Shown here: positions 51,800-60,916 of the stretch, piece by piece
How positions within the stretch are numbered: the first letter of the stretch is position 1
Layout: each line of letters starts with the position of its first letter
From: Anaerolineae bacterium
GTDB lineage: Bacteria; Chloroflexota; Anaerolineae; Aggregatilineales; Phototrophicaceae
DNA: 64,000 bases
NCBI GenBank assembly: GCA_022824365.1
Contig: JAJEAA010000028.1
Span: 310,001-374,000, forward strand
Direction: 5' to 3'
Program-made: the position numbers and the translations under genes
Notes under the pieces: generated by a model
What the model was told of the DNA's origin: nothing
The model's input: only the letters and a program-made list of their open reading frames with translations
Databases searched by the model: none

Positions 51800-52462
51800 A
51801 TGAGCCATATCTCTCCCGTCGCGCAGCGACTGCGCATCACATTCGGCAAATCCGGCTCACTGAAGTACACCAGCAATTTGGACGTCGCCAAAATCTGGGA
51901 ACGAGTGCTGCGCCGGGCGGACCTCCCGATTTTATATACGCAAGGATTCAACACTCGGCCCCGCATTCAACTGGCTATGCCCCTGCCATTGGGCATCTCC
52001 AGCGAATGCGAAATACTGGATATTTCCCTGCGCCAACACATCGACTTCGATGAATCCAACTTGCGCGAGCAATTGCTGGCTGTATCGCCGCCCGGCCTGT
52101 CGATTCAGGCAATCGCCGAAGTTGATCCCCGCGCCGCTACCCTGCATTCGCTTGTCGATAGCGCCGAATATCGCATCCGCTTCTTCGATGCGATCAATCC
52201 AGCTTGCCTGCGGGAAAAAATAGACGACATCATGAACCGCGACGCGATAATCATCGACCGAGTCCGACGGCGCAAACGCAGCGTCATGGACATCCGCCCT
52301 CTCATCATCGACCTTTACCTTGATCCCTCCGACGACCTTATCGCTCATCTCTCTGTCGGCGACCGCGGCAATCTCCGTCCCGATCAAATACTCGAGTTGA
52401 TGGATCTGCAGCGCCTTCATCACAGCGTGCATCGTTACCAGCTGCACACCCGGCCCGAGTAG
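51800..52462 (+). CDS. DUF2344 / TIGR03936-type radical SAM-linked protein
   Basis: A 220-residue protein of the TIGR03936 family. Typical features are RLRITFGKSGSLKYTSNLDV, the LPILYTQGFNTRPRIQLAMP segment, and the LPLGISSECEILDI strand. In many bacteria this domain is fused to, or encoded directly next to, a TIGR03960 radical SAM enzyme. Here that partner (55045-56967) lies 2.6 kb away on the same strand with three genes between. The function of the pair is not established. Confidence 0.9.
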   Translation: MSHISPVAQRLRITFGKSGSLKYTSNLDVAKIWERVLRRADLPILYTQGFNTRPRIQLAMPLPLGISSECEILDISLRQHIDFDESNLREQLLAVSPPGLSIQAIAEVDPRAATLHSLVDSAEYRIRFFDAINPACLREKIDDIMNRDAIIIDRVRRRKRSVMDIRPLIIDLYLDPSDDLIAHLSVGDRGNLRPDQILELMDLQRLHHSVHRYQLHTRPE

Positions 52463-52516
52463 CGCCAACCCTCATGACAATCAGCCAGGCTTTTTAGACC
52501 AACGAAAGTTGAAACC

Positions 52517-53428
52517 ATGATTGCAAAGCCAAAAGTATCCGCCGCGGTTCAAAACGCCCTCGACAGCAAAAACCCGGTCGTCGCGCTTGAATCGACCTTG
52601 ATCACACACGGCTTGCCTTATCCGCTGAATGTTGAAACCGCGCTAGCGATGGAAGCCGCCGTGCGTGAAGCGGGCGCCACCCCCGCCACCATCGCCATTC
52701 TCAAAGGCGAGATTACCGTTGGGCTAACATCCGCTCAAATCGAAGCGCTCGCCCAGGCCCCCTCCAACAGCGTCCGCAAATGCAGCCGGCGGGACCTGCC
52801 CATCGCCATCGCGCTCGGCCAGGATGGCGCAACCACCGTCGCCGGCACCATGATCGTCGCCGCCATGACCGGCATCAAAGTCTTCGCCACCGGCGGCATC
52901 GGCGGGGTCCATCGCGGCCAGCCTCACGATGTCTCCGCTGACCTGCTCGAATTCGGTCGCGCGCCGGTCGCGGTTGTCTCATCCGGCGCCAAGTCCATAC
53001 TCGATCTGCCCCTGACGCTCGAAGTTCTCGAAACCCAAGGCGTGCCTGTCATCGGCTATCGCACGGACGTATTGCCCGCCTTCTACGCGGCCAAGACTGA
53101 TCTTCCCGTCGACCAGCGCGTCGACTCAGCCACCGAGGCCGCCGCCATCATCCGCGCCGCCGACGCTATCGGCGCGAAGCATGGCCTGCTGATCACAGCG
53201 CCCGTGCCAACTGATAAAGAACTCGAAACCGACATCGCGGAAGAGGCGATCCTGCAAGCCACGCATGAAGCGGAATCGAGCGGCATCGCCGGCAAGGACA
53301 TCACGCCCTTCCTGTTGAGCCGCGTCAGCGAGTTGACCAATGGCGCTTCAATGAGGGCGAATATCGCCTTGCTCATCAACAACGCCCGCGTCGCCGGCCA
53401 GATTGCCCAAGCCTACTGCCAGGGCTAA
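52517..53428 (+). CDS. psuG: Pseudouridine-5'-phosphate glycosidase
   Basis: A 303-residue PsuG, which reversibly splits pseudouridine 5'-phosphate into uracil and ribose 5-phosphate using Mn2+. The family motifs are intact: NPVVALESTLITHGLPYP with the catalytic Glu, TVAGTMIVAAMTGIKVFATG, GGIGGVHRGQPHDVSADLLE with the metal ligands, and VSSGAKSILDLPLTLEVLET with the catalytic Lys. The pseudouridine kinase PsuK, usually next to it, is absent; a PfkB-family kinase of unknown specificity lies far away at 4296-5147. It is convergent with the DinB gene (1-bp gap). Confidence 0.95.
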   Translation: MIAKPKVSAAVQNALDSKNPVVALESTLITHGLPYPLNVETALAMEAAVREAGATPATIAILKGEITVGLTSAQIEALAQAPSNSVRKCSRRDLPIAIALGQDGATTVAGTMIVAAMTGIKVFATGGIGGVHRGQPHDVSADLLEFGRAPVAVVSSGAKSILDLPLTLEVLETQGVPVIGYRTDVLPAFYAAKTDLPVDQRVDSATEAAAIIRAADAIGAKHGLLITAPVPTDKELETDIAEEAILQATHEAESSGIAGKDITPFLLSRVSELTNGASMRANIALLINNARVAGQIAQAYCQG

Positions 53429-53429
53429 T

Positions 53430-53930
53430 TCACTCCTGCGCCCACAAATGCAGAATCAGGTCTTGCTCCAGCGTTGGCGCGCCCAATTCATGCAAACGCG
53501 CCAAGATCTGCGCGCGATGGTCCGTGCCATGGTTGACCACATGCAGCAGGATGTCCCGCCGCATAGTCGGCTGCGGCTCACTGAACCGCCCATGTATCAC
53601 AATGGGAACAAACTCCTCCAACTGAGAATCTGTCAAGCCGTTGACATAAGCCAGCACGCGCTCGCGAATTGGGTCCCATTCCGCCCGTACTGATACTTGG
53701 TCTGGAAACGCATACTCATCCAGGACGTCCGGCAGTGTAAGCTCTTGAATCCGCGCCAACCAGCGATCATCGACATTCATGCAATGCGCCAAGTGATTCC
53801 GCACCGAACCCAGGGAATAGCCGTTCTCCTCTACGAATTGATCCACTGTCAATTGATCCACGCTAGCCCAAATGCTGTCAAACAGCCCATAGTGATAATC
53901 GAAAAGCATCTTGAATCCGTCTACATTCAT
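53430..53930 (-). CDS. DinB-like four-helix protein
   Basis: A 166-residue protein of the DinB/YfiT superfamily of four-helix bundles with a three-histidine metal site. The first His is in VRNHLAHCMNVDDRWLAR and the pair is in HVVNHGTDHRAQILARLHEL. Members include thiol transferases using bacillithiol or mycothiol, but the substrate here is unknown. The start at 53930 is preferred over 53936 because GGAGG lies 7 nt before it inside the end of the upstream gene, indicating coupling with the propeller-like gene. Confidence 0.85.
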   Translation of the reverse strand: MNVDGFKMLFDYHYGLFDSIWASVDQLTVDQFVEENGYSLGSVRNHLAHCMNVDDRWLARIQELTLPDVLDEYAFPDQVSVRAEWDPIRERVLAYVNGLTDSQLEEFVPIVIHGRFSEPQPTMRRDILLHVVNHGTDHRAQILARLHELGAPTLEQDLILHLWAQE

Positions 53931-53932
53931 CC

Positions 53933-54982
53933 TCATTCCTCCTTCATTTCCGCCACGCGCCAAATCTCCAGCCCGGTGTCGCATCCGATGATCAGCGCCT
54001 TGCCATCGCCGCTAATCGCAACCTTGTCCGGTATCCGCTCGCACTCCCGATACGCGCCCAAATCGTAGCGCTCGCCGGTCGCGACATCCCAGGCGAATAC
54101 CTCCGGCTTGAAGTCCATATTCACGGCCAGGATCGCGCTGGCGTCAGCCGTCAAGAGATGATACTGCGCGTACGCCCCGTCCAGTTCCGCGACCACCGCA
54201 TTCCCGCCGCTCGCAATATCCAACAGATTCAGCCGCGCCGATGCCGGGTCGCTCCAGGCAAAATGACTGCCTTCGCCATTTATTGCGCCAGCCACCGCCG
54301 GACCTCCATCCAATTCGTAAACGCGTCCGGACTCGCTGGAAAATGCCTCAGGATACCGATACGCCGTGAGCGCGCTATCGACCAAACTCGACAGCAAAAC
54401 AGACGGAAAATCGATGCGCCCGATCAGCATTCCAATAAACTCAGAGTCGCTTCCGGGCAGATCGATAATGCTGACCGCGCTTATTGTCTCCCCCTCTGTC
54501 TCCAGCGCAACCTCATGATAGGCGGTAGCGCCTCTGTCGGTTATGGCTTCGACAAAGAGCGATTGGTCCACCCTGTGGATGGCGACAGGAAAATCATCCG
54601 TCCAAAGCTGACGATCATTGATAAAGTAGGCGTCATCCAGCAGATACAATGCAAAGGGATCCTCATCCGCATACACCGCATCAATTAGAGAGAAGACCTG
54701 CGCCTCATCGACGCGGTATGTCACGCTGTCAATAATCCCGGCTACCCCCACGCGATAAATGCGCCCCGCGCCGTCAAACACCATGAATTCGCTGGCGTCG
54801 CTTTTGGCTTCAAACCAGCCGATCTGTAATTCTTCCGGGAAATCCGCAAAGTCGATTCTGGCCGCCGGACGCAGCCGCTCGAGATTGCCCGCCCGGATTA
54901 CCGCCCCGCCTTGCGCAGCCGACAACAGGCAAAAGTTTAATGCGCAGACTATGGCAAAGAGGCGCAACCGGGAACCCGTCAT
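53933..54982 (-). CDS. Secreted beta-propeller-like protein, unknown
   Basis: A 349-residue protein with a signal peptide (hydrophobic LFAIVCALNFCLLSA, probable cleavage after AQG) but no clear lipobox at the mature start. The rest has short beta-rich repeats ending in aromatic or acidic residues, including FAWDVATGERYDLGA and VAISGDGKALIIGCDTGLEI at the C-terminus, which resemble WD40/propeller blades. Function unknown. It is the first gene of a two-gene unit with the DinB gene and diverges from the radical SAM gene. Confidence 0.7.
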   Translation of the reverse strand: MTGSRLRLFAIVCALNFCLLSAAQGGAVIRAGNLERLRPAARIDFADFPEELQIGWFEAKSDASEFMVFDGAGRIYRVGVAGIIDSVTYRVDEAQVFSLIDAVYADEDPFALYLLDDAYFINDRQLWTDDFPVAIHRVDQSLFVEAITDRGATAYHEVALETEGETISAVSIIDLPGSDSEFIGMLIGRIDFPSVLLSSLVDSALTAYRYPEAFSSESGRVYELDGGPAVAGAINGEGSHFAWSDPASARLNLLDIASGGNAVVAELDGAYAQYHLLTADASAILAVNMDFKPEVFAWDVATGERYDLGAYRECERIPDKVAISGDGKALIIGCDTGLEIWRVAEMKEE

Positions 54983-55044
54983 AGCTATACAGGAATTTGC
55001 TCGTCGGTTATAATCCTCGGCGAGTTAGCTTTGCGGAGCGAAGC

Positions 55045-56967
55045 ATGTCATCGCCATCGATCGAGGCTAGATTAGATCGCCACCTTCTGCAAGTGGAAAA
55101 ACCCGGGCGCTACGTCGGCGGGGAATACAACAGCGTCAGCAAAGATTGGGCGAAGACTGATATCAAGGTCGCCCTCGCCTTTCCCGATATCTACGACCTG
55201 GGTATGTCCAATCTAGGCATCATGAACCTCTACAATCAGGTCAACCTCCAGCCGGACATGCTCGCCGAACGCGTCTTCTCGCCCTGGCTTGATATGGAAA
55301 AAGTCATGCGCGAGCAGGCCATTCCGCTATATTCGCTGGAATCCAAGCGGCCCCTTCGCGATTTTGACCTGCTCGGCATCAGCCTCCCCTACGAGCAGCT
55401 CTACACCAACGCGCTCAACTTGCTTGACCTGGCTCGCCTGCCCGTCCTCAGCCGCGAACGCGATGAACGCTATCCTCTTGTCATCGCCGGCGGACATGCC
55501 TGCTTCAATCCCGAACCGATGGCCGATTTTATCGACGCCTTCGTCATCGGCGAAGGTGAAGAGATCATCGTTGAAATCGCGCGCGTCGTCGGCGAATTGC
55601 GTGGCAAGCCGCGCGAAGAGCAACTCCGGGAAATCGCCAAGATCCAAGGCATGTACGTGCCGCGCTTCTATGACGTGGAATACTATGACGACGGCACGGT
55701 GCGCTCCATCCAACCCAACCAGCCGGGCATACCCGCCCGCGTCCTGAAACGCATCGTCATCACCCTGCCCAAGCCCTTCACTAAGTTCATCGTGCCCAAT
55801 ATCGACACCGTGCACAACCGCGCGCCGATCGAGATTATGCGCGGCTGCACCCGCGGCTGCCGCTTCTGCCACGCCGGCATGGTGACTCGCCCTGTGCGCG
55901 AGCGCCCTGTGCCAGAAATCATGGCTGCCATCGCCGAAATCGTGCAATACACTGGCTTCGAAGAAATCAGCCTGCTCAGCCTTTCTTCGTCGGATTATGT
56001 CTGGGTGGAAGAATTGGCGGAGGAAGTCAATCGCGTATACGCCGATGCCGGCCTCAGCCTCAGCTTGCCCAGCCTGCGTATCGAAAGCGCCAGCGCCGAT
56101 CTGCTGGAGAAAATCGGCGGGACGCGCCGCAGCGGCTTCACCTTCGCCCCTGAAGCCGCCACCGAAAAAATGCGCGATCTCATCAACAAGTACGTCCCCG
56201 ATGATCAAGTCATTCAAACCGCTCGCGATGTCTATTCCCGCGGCTGGCGCACAATCAAGTTCTACTTCATGATCGGCCATCCCGAAGAGACCCTGGAAGA
56301 TGTGCAGGCCATCATCGATCTCTGCCTGCGTACCTTAAACGAAGGCACTAAGATTCTCGGCAAGAAAGCCACTCTCAATGTCGGCGTCAGCACCTTCATC
56401 CCCAAACCGCATACGCCCTTCCAATGGGTGCCGCAAGACAACCGCCAAAGCGTGATCGAAAAGCAGGCTTTGCTCAAACAGCAACTGCGCCGCGGCGGCA
56501 TGCACCTACGCTGGAACAACATTGACGACAGCGAATTTGAAGGTTGGCTCAGCCGTGGTGATCGCCGTCTCGGCCGCGTTATCCGCCGCGCTTGGGAAAA
56601 AGGCTGCAAATTCGACGCCTGGCAAGACCAACACAAACACGACGCCTGGCTGCAAGCCTTGGCCGAATGCGGCATTGATCCCGACTTTTACAATCATCGG
56701 GAACGGGGCTTGGACGAAGTCTTTCCCTGGGACCATATCGATGTCGGCCTCCACAAGAAATTCCTGCGCGAGGATTACCTGATGAGCCTTCAGGGAGAAA
56801 CACGCGTCGATTGTCGCGACAAATGCTTCGCCTGCGGCATCTTGCCCAAATTCGCCAAAGCCCGCTCCACTACCGATGACATGGCTTGGGAATGTCCGCC
56901 GGTCAAGCCCATAAGCGAACGCCAGCGCGCCCGCCGGGCCGCCATTCCGCTGAGCGCCATCGGCTAG
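55045..56967 (+). CDS. TIGR03960-type radical SAM protein
   Basis: A 640-residue radical SAM enzyme. The N-terminal part (KVALAFPDIYDLGMSNLGIM, and VIAGGHACFNPEPMADFIDA) resembles a B12-binding-type domain. The 4Fe-4S motif is C-x3-C-x2-C at Cys268, Cys272 and Cys275 (GCTRGCRFCHAG). The C-terminal region carries further cysteines in DCRDKCFACGILP. The ATG at 55045 follows GGAG with 6 nt spacing. The cognate DUF2344 protein is encoded at 51800-52462. The reaction is not established. Confidence 0.92.
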   Translation: MSSPSIEARLDRHLLQVEKPGRYVGGEYNSVSKDWAKTDIKVALAFPDIYDLGMSNLGIMNLYNQVNLQPDMLAERVFSPWLDMEKVMREQAIPLYSLESKRPLRDFDLLGISLPYEQLYTNALNLLDLARLPVLSRERDERYPLVIAGGHACFNPEPMADFIDAFVIGEGEEIIVEIARVVGELRGKPREEQLREIAKIQGMYVPRFYDVEYYDDGTVRSIQPNQPGIPARVLKRIVITLPKPFTKFIVPNIDTVHNRAPIEIMRGCTRGCRFCHAGMVTRPVRERPVPEIMAAIAEIVQYTGFEEISLLSLSSSDYVWVEELAEEVNRVYADAGLSLSLPSLRIESASADLLEKIGGTRRSGFTFAPEAATEKMRDLINKYVPDDQVIQTARDVYSRGWRTIKFYFMIGHPEETLEDVQAIIDLCLRTLNEGTKILGKKATLNVGVSTFIPKPHTPFQWVPQDNRQSVIEKQALLKQQLRRGGMHLRWNNIDDSEFEGWLSRGDRRLGRVIRRAWEKGCKFDAWQDQHKHDAWLQALAECGIDPDFYNHRERGLDEVFPWDHIDVGLHKKFLREDYLMSLQGETRVDCRDKCFACGILPKFAKARSTTDDMAWECPPVKPISERQRARRAAIPLSAIG

Positions 56968-56973
56968 CGACCA

Positions 56974-57750
56974 GTGACCGACAACTCAATAATCCAAATC
57001 AATGGCATCGACATACGCGAACGAATCATCGGCGACGGCGCGCCCGTCTTGATGGTCCACGGCTGGGGCGCGGACATCGACTTGCTGCAGCCGCTCGCTC
57101 TCCGTTTAAGCCGGCTGGGCTTTCGCTGTTTCCTGATCGATCTGCCCGGCTTCGGCCAAAGCGCCGAGCCAGCAAACCCCTTCTCCATCTTCGATTACGC
57201 CGCCTTCTGCCTCGCCTATCTTGACCATCACAACCTGCACTCCCTTCACTATTTTGGTCACTCGCTCGGCGGGCGGATCGGCCTCATCCTGGGCGCCGAC
57301 CACCCCGACCGCATCGAGAAAATGGCGCTGTCCAATAGTGCCGGCATCAGAACCCAGTCCGTCCCGCAGGCGCAACTCCGGCTCAAACTTTACCAAAATA
57401 TCCGCGACAGCCTGAACGCCCTGGGCGCGAAAGCCTTATCCGACCGCCTTCGCCATGCCTATAACCAGCGCTACGGCTCAGCCGACTTCCTCAACGCCAG
57501 CCCCGTCATGCGCCGGACGCTCATCAATGTGGTCAATCAAGACTTGCTGGATTACGCCGAGCGCGTCGCCGTGCCGACCATCCTCATCTGGGGCGATGAA
57601 GACCAGGACACCCCGCTCTGGATGGGCAACAAACTCGAACGCGCCATTCCCGACGCCGCCCTTATCGTCCACGAATCAGCCGGCCACTACGCCTACCTCG
57701 ACTATCCGGACAAAACCGCCTCGATAATCCACGCCCTCTTCCGCGGCTAA
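56974..57750 (+). CDS. Alpha/beta hydrolase
   Basis: A 258-residue alpha/beta-hydrolase with a complete triad: nucleophile Ser97 in YFGHSLGGRIG, Asp in WGDEDQDTPL and His in HESAGHYAYLD. The oxyanion strand is VLMVHGWGADIDLLQPL. The GTG start lies 6 bp after the radical SAM gene. The substrate is unknown. It is followed by a Mur ligase and ddl, a neighbourhood that could point to cell-wall or peptide metabolism. Confidence 0.88.
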   Translation: MTDNSIIQINGIDIRERIIGDGAPVLMVHGWGADIDLLQPLALRLSRLGFRCFLIDLPGFGQSAEPANPFSIFDYAAFCLAYLDHHNLHSLHYFGHSLGGRIGLILGADHPDRIEKMALSNSAGIRTQSVPQAQLRLKLYQNIRDSLNALGAKALSDRLRHAYNQRYGSADFLNASPVMRRTLINVVNQDLLDYAERVAVPTILIWGDEDQDTPLWMGNKLERAIPDAALIVHESAGHYAYLDYPDKTASIIHALFRG

Positions 57751-57757
57751 CACGCTT

Positions 57758-57786
57758 TTGCTGTCGATTTGCATCTGCCCTATAAT
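57758..57786 (+). promoter_or_regulatory. Predicted promoter of the Mur ligase gene
   Basis: TTGCTG (57758-57763) and a perfect TATAAT (57781-57786) are 17 bp apart. The implied transcript starts near 57793, which excludes the TTG at 57792 as a start codon and favours the ATG at 57816. Confidence 0.6.
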
Positions 57787-57815
57787 GCCGATTGAAAGCG
57801 GCAAAGAGACGCGAA

Positions 57816-59450
57816 ATGCTCCATCCCGTCCTTATTTCAATCTGGCTCATCGGCGTCTGGCTGCGCATCTATCAACAGGCGCAGTTCTACCAGATCGAAG
57901 AATACATGAGCGGGCGTTACCTGCGCTGGCTCCTGGCTGAGCGCGCCCGCGCCCTGCCCGCGCGACCGCTGCTCGCCTGGCTCTTCGGCATCGTCCTTTG
58001 CATCCTGCTCAGCGAAGAAACCGCCATCCAACGATCCCACCTTGTTTTGAGCATCGCGGCTATCATCGCCATCCTGCCGCCACCGAGACGAGAGACGAAG
58101 AAGCCGCTAATTATCACCAGCCGCGTCAAACGACTCCTTGTCAGTTCGGGGCTGATCGCGCTTCTTGTATTAACTGCCGCGCAAACATGGCTGATCGTTA
58201 GCGCGCCTGCCGATAACATCGTCACAATCTCGGCCAGCGCCGCCATCGGATTCGTCTGTTTCTTGCTGGCGCCGCTCTGGCTTGTCGCCGGCAACGCGCT
58301 TGTACAGCCGCTCGAAGCCGCGATCCGCCGCCGCTATTTGACGCAAGCCGCCGCCGTCCTGCAGCAGATCAATCCCAAAGTGATCGGCATCACCGGCAGC
58401 TACGGCAAAACCACAACCAAGCAATTTCTGCGCGACATCCTGAGCGCCCGCTACCATACATACGCCACGCCCAAGAGCTACAACACCTTGATGGGCATCT
58501 CCCTGGCGATCAACCGCGATCTCGCTGACGACTTCCGCGCCGAGTACTTCATCAGCGAGATGGGCGCTTATGTCGAGGGCGAAATTGAACGCATCTGCCA
58601 ATTAACCCCGCCCGATATCGCCATCATCACCGAGATCGGTCCCCAGCATCTCGAGCGATTCGGCAGCCTGGAAAACATCAAGAACGCCAAATACGAACTC
58701 ATCAAGAATCTCCCGCCCGCTGGCGTCGCCGTCTTCAACTGGGATAATCCCTACATCCGCGAAATGGCTGACCTGGGCTATCCCGCGACCCGACTCACCG
58801 TCAGCCGCGAGCTTACTATCGACCAGGCGAAAGCGCGCGATCTGACCTGGATCGCCAGCGATATCGAAGAAAGCCTCAGCGGAATTGCCTTCCGCGCCAC
58901 CCGCGTCAGCTCAGGCGAAAATACAAGTATCAGCGCCAACATCGTCGGCGCCCACAACATCACCAACCTGCTGCTTTGCATTGCCCTCGCTTATCACGAA
59001 GGCATGCCCCTGCGCGATATCGCCCTGCGCGTCCGCAGCCTGCGACCTGCCGAAAGCCGACTGGCGCCCAGGACCACCCCCGCCGGCATCACCATCATCA
59101 ACGATGCCTACAGCGCTAATCCAGCCGGCGTCGTCAGCGCCCTCAAGGTGCTCGGCATGCACGACGCTGGTCGCCGCCTATTAATCACGCCCGGCATGAT
59201 CGAGCTCGGCGAACTGCAGGAAAGCGAAAATCGCAAACTTGGCTTGCTCGCGGCAAAGCAGGCCACCGACATCATCCTCATAGGCCGATCGCAGACCGCG
59301 CCCATCCTCGCCGCCCTCCAATCCACGACTTTCGACCAGGACCGCGTCCAGGTCCTCGACTCGCTGCAAGACGCCGTCTCCTGGTATCAACACAACCTCC
59401 AGGCTGGCGACGCCGTCCTCTTTCTGAACGACCTGCCCGATACCTACTAA
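57816..59450 (+). CDS. Membrane-fused Mur ligase family protein (MurF-like)
   Basis: A 544-residue protein. Residues 1-165 contain several membrane helices (MLHPVLISIWLIGVWLRIYQ, and around residues 50-90 and 105-165). The rest is an ATP-dependent Mur ligase core: P-loop GITGSYGKTTTKQF (Lys198), the TEIGPQHLERFGS metal-site segment, VGAHNITNLLLCIALAYHEG, and INDAYSANPAGVVSALKVLG typical of MurF. Classic MurF is soluble and about 450 residues, so the N-terminal membrane part is unusual. It probably joins D-Ala-D-Ala or another peptide to a cell-wall precursor because ddl follows 96 bp later, but this pairing is inference. Confidence 0.85.
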   Translation: MLHPVLISIWLIGVWLRIYQQAQFYQIEEYMSGRYLRWLLAERARALPARPLLAWLFGIVLCILLSEETAIQRSHLVLSIAAIIAILPPPRRETKKPLIITSRVKRLLVSSGLIALLVLTAAQTWLIVSAPADNIVTISASAAIGFVCFLLAPLWLVAGNALVQPLEAAIRRRYLTQAAAVLQQINPKVIGITGSYGKTTTKQFLRDILSARYHTYATPKSYNTLMGISLAINRDLADDFRAEYFISEMGAYVEGEIERICQLTPPDIAIITEIGPQHLERFGSLENIKNAKYELIKNLPPAGVAVFNWDNPYIREMADLGYPATRLTVSRELTIDQAKARDLTWIASDIEESLSGIAFRATRVSSGENTSISANIVGAHNITNLLLCIALAYHEGMPLRDIALRVRSLRPAESRLAPRTTPAGITIINDAYSANPAGVVSALKVLGMHDAGRRLLITPGMIELGELQESENRKLGLLAAKQATDIILIGRSQTAPILAALQSTTFDQDRVQVLDSLQDAVSWYQHNLQAGDAVLFLNDLPDTY

Positions 59451-59546
59451 GCCCGCGCAACGTCACGACGGACACGCCATAATTGACAGGCGCGCGCTTT
59501 ACGCGCATAGTACGCGAGATGCCATCTTGCTCGAAAGGGTCCCGCA

Positions 59547-60740
59547 ATGAGCAGTCGCCGCCGCCAAACAGTCGCCGTTATCTTCGGCGGCAGAAGCGTC
59601 GAACACGATGTCTCCATCGTCACCGGGCATCAGATTATGCAAGCCTTCCCCGCCGCCAGCTACGAAGTCCTGCCGGTCTTTATCGCGCGCGATGGCCGCT
59701 GGTTCACCGGCGAGCCCCTGCTCAATCTTCAGAACTTTCAGGACACCGATCTCATACAACGCGACGGCGTCCAGGCTTGCCTGCTCTCGCCGGATACCCG
59801 CCATCACGGTTTGATCATCAATCCCCTGGCTCCCCGCTTTAGCAAAAGCGTCATCAAACGCATTGATGTTGTCTTCCCCGCCCTCCACGGTTCCCACGGC
59901 GAAGACGGCAGCCTGCAAGGCCTCCTGGAACTGGCGGATATCCCCTACGTCGGCTGCGCCACCCTCGGCTCTGCCCTCGCCAATGACAAGATCATGACAA
60001 AAATGATACTCCGCCAGGCCGGCCTGCCCGTCCTCGATGACTATGCTTTTACTCGCGATCAATGGCTTGAAGAACCCGATGCCATAATCGCGGCAATATG
60101 CGAAGAATTTGAGTTTCCCCTCTTCATCAAACCAGCCACACTGGGCTCCAGCATCGGCATCGGCCGCGCCGATTCAGCGGAACTCCTCCGCGCCAGCATC
60201 GATATCGCCGCCAACTTCGACCGTCGCATCCTCGTCGAACCCGCTATCACCGGCGGTATCGAAATCAATTGTTCGGTCATCGGCTATGGCCAGCGCTACG
60301 AAGCCTCTACGCTTGAGCAGCCCCTATCCTGGGACGATTTCCTCTCCTACGAAGACAAATACCTCCGCGGCAGCGAAGGCATGAAAAGCGCCGAGCGGCT
60401 CATCCCCGCTCCCCTCAACCCCGAACTGACGGAACATATCAAGCAGATCACCGTCAGCGCCTTCAAAGCCGTTGACGGGCGCGGCATCGCCCGCATCGAC
60501 TACCTCGTTCGTCCGGATGAGGACGAAGTCTATCTCAACGAGATCAACACCATGCCCGGGTCCCTCGCCTTTTATCTCTGGCGGGAAGACGGCTATTCCC
60601 GCTCGGACCTCGTCGAGAAACTGGTCGCCCTCGCCCTGGAGGCCTACGCGGTCAAGCGCCGCAATATATACGACTATCAGACCAATCTCGTTGAGCTCGC
60701 CAGCCAGCGCGGCCTTAAAGGCGGCAAAGGCAAACGCTAG
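59547..60740 (+). CDS. ddl: D-alanine--D-alanine ligase
   Basis: A 397-residue ATP-grasp enzyme that makes D-Ala-D-Ala for peptidoglycan. The start VAVIFGGRSVEHDVSIVTGH is the family signature; FPALHGSHGEDGSLQGLLEL, FIKPATLGSSIGIGRADSAE and VYLNEINTMPGSLAFYLWRE carry substrate and metal contacts. Length is on the long side because of a C-terminal tail after ALALEAYAVKRRNIYDYQTN. D-Ala-D-Lac activity, as in VanA-type ligases, cannot be excluded. It lies 96 bp after the Mur ligase. Confidence 0.93.
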   Translation: MSSRRRQTVAVIFGGRSVEHDVSIVTGHQIMQAFPAASYEVLPVFIARDGRWFTGEPLLNLQNFQDTDLIQRDGVQACLLSPDTRHHGLIINPLAPRFSKSVIKRIDVVFPALHGSHGEDGSLQGLLELADIPYVGCATLGSALANDKIMTKMILRQAGLPVLDDYAFTRDQWLEEPDAIIAAICEEFEFPLFIKPATLGSSIGIGRADSAELLRASIDIAANFDRRILVEPAITGGIEINCSVIGYGQRYEASTLEQPLSWDDFLSYEDKYLRGSEGMKSAERLIPAPLNPELTEHIKQITVSAFKAVDGRGIARIDYLVRPDEDEVYLNEINTMPGSLAFYLWREDGYSRSDLVEKLVALALEAYAVKRRNIYDYQTNLVELASQRGLKGGKGKR

Positions 60741-60770
60741 CGCCCCCAACGCTGGCTCAGCGCTTTCGGC

Positions 60771-60798
60771 TTGCTAGTCGCATCCCCTATGTTATGAT
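60771..60798 (+). promoter_or_regulatory. Predicted promoter of the membrane glycosyltransferase gene
   Basis: TTGCTA (60771-60776) and TATGAT (60793-60798) are 16 bp apart. Downstream, AAAATCG/CGATTTT (60831-60856) forms a 7-bp hairpin and CGCC-TTGG-GGCG a second small one before the GTG start, so the roughly 110-nt leader is probably structured. Confidence 0.45.
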
Positions 60799-60916
60799 AA
60801 CCGCGATTGCCTTGGTCCAGGGACGTAGCAAAAATCGTTCCGACCTTAGCGATTTTCTGCTTTAACCAAAGGGCAGGTCTTTCGCCTTGGGGCGGTGCCT
60901 GTAGCGAAACTGTACA

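Noticed and set aside
55327-56280. Minus-strand frame of 317 codons opposite the radical SAM gene
   Set aside because: The sense strand carries an intact CxxxCxxC enzyme; the antisense product is Ala/Asp/Gly-rich and unrelated to any family.
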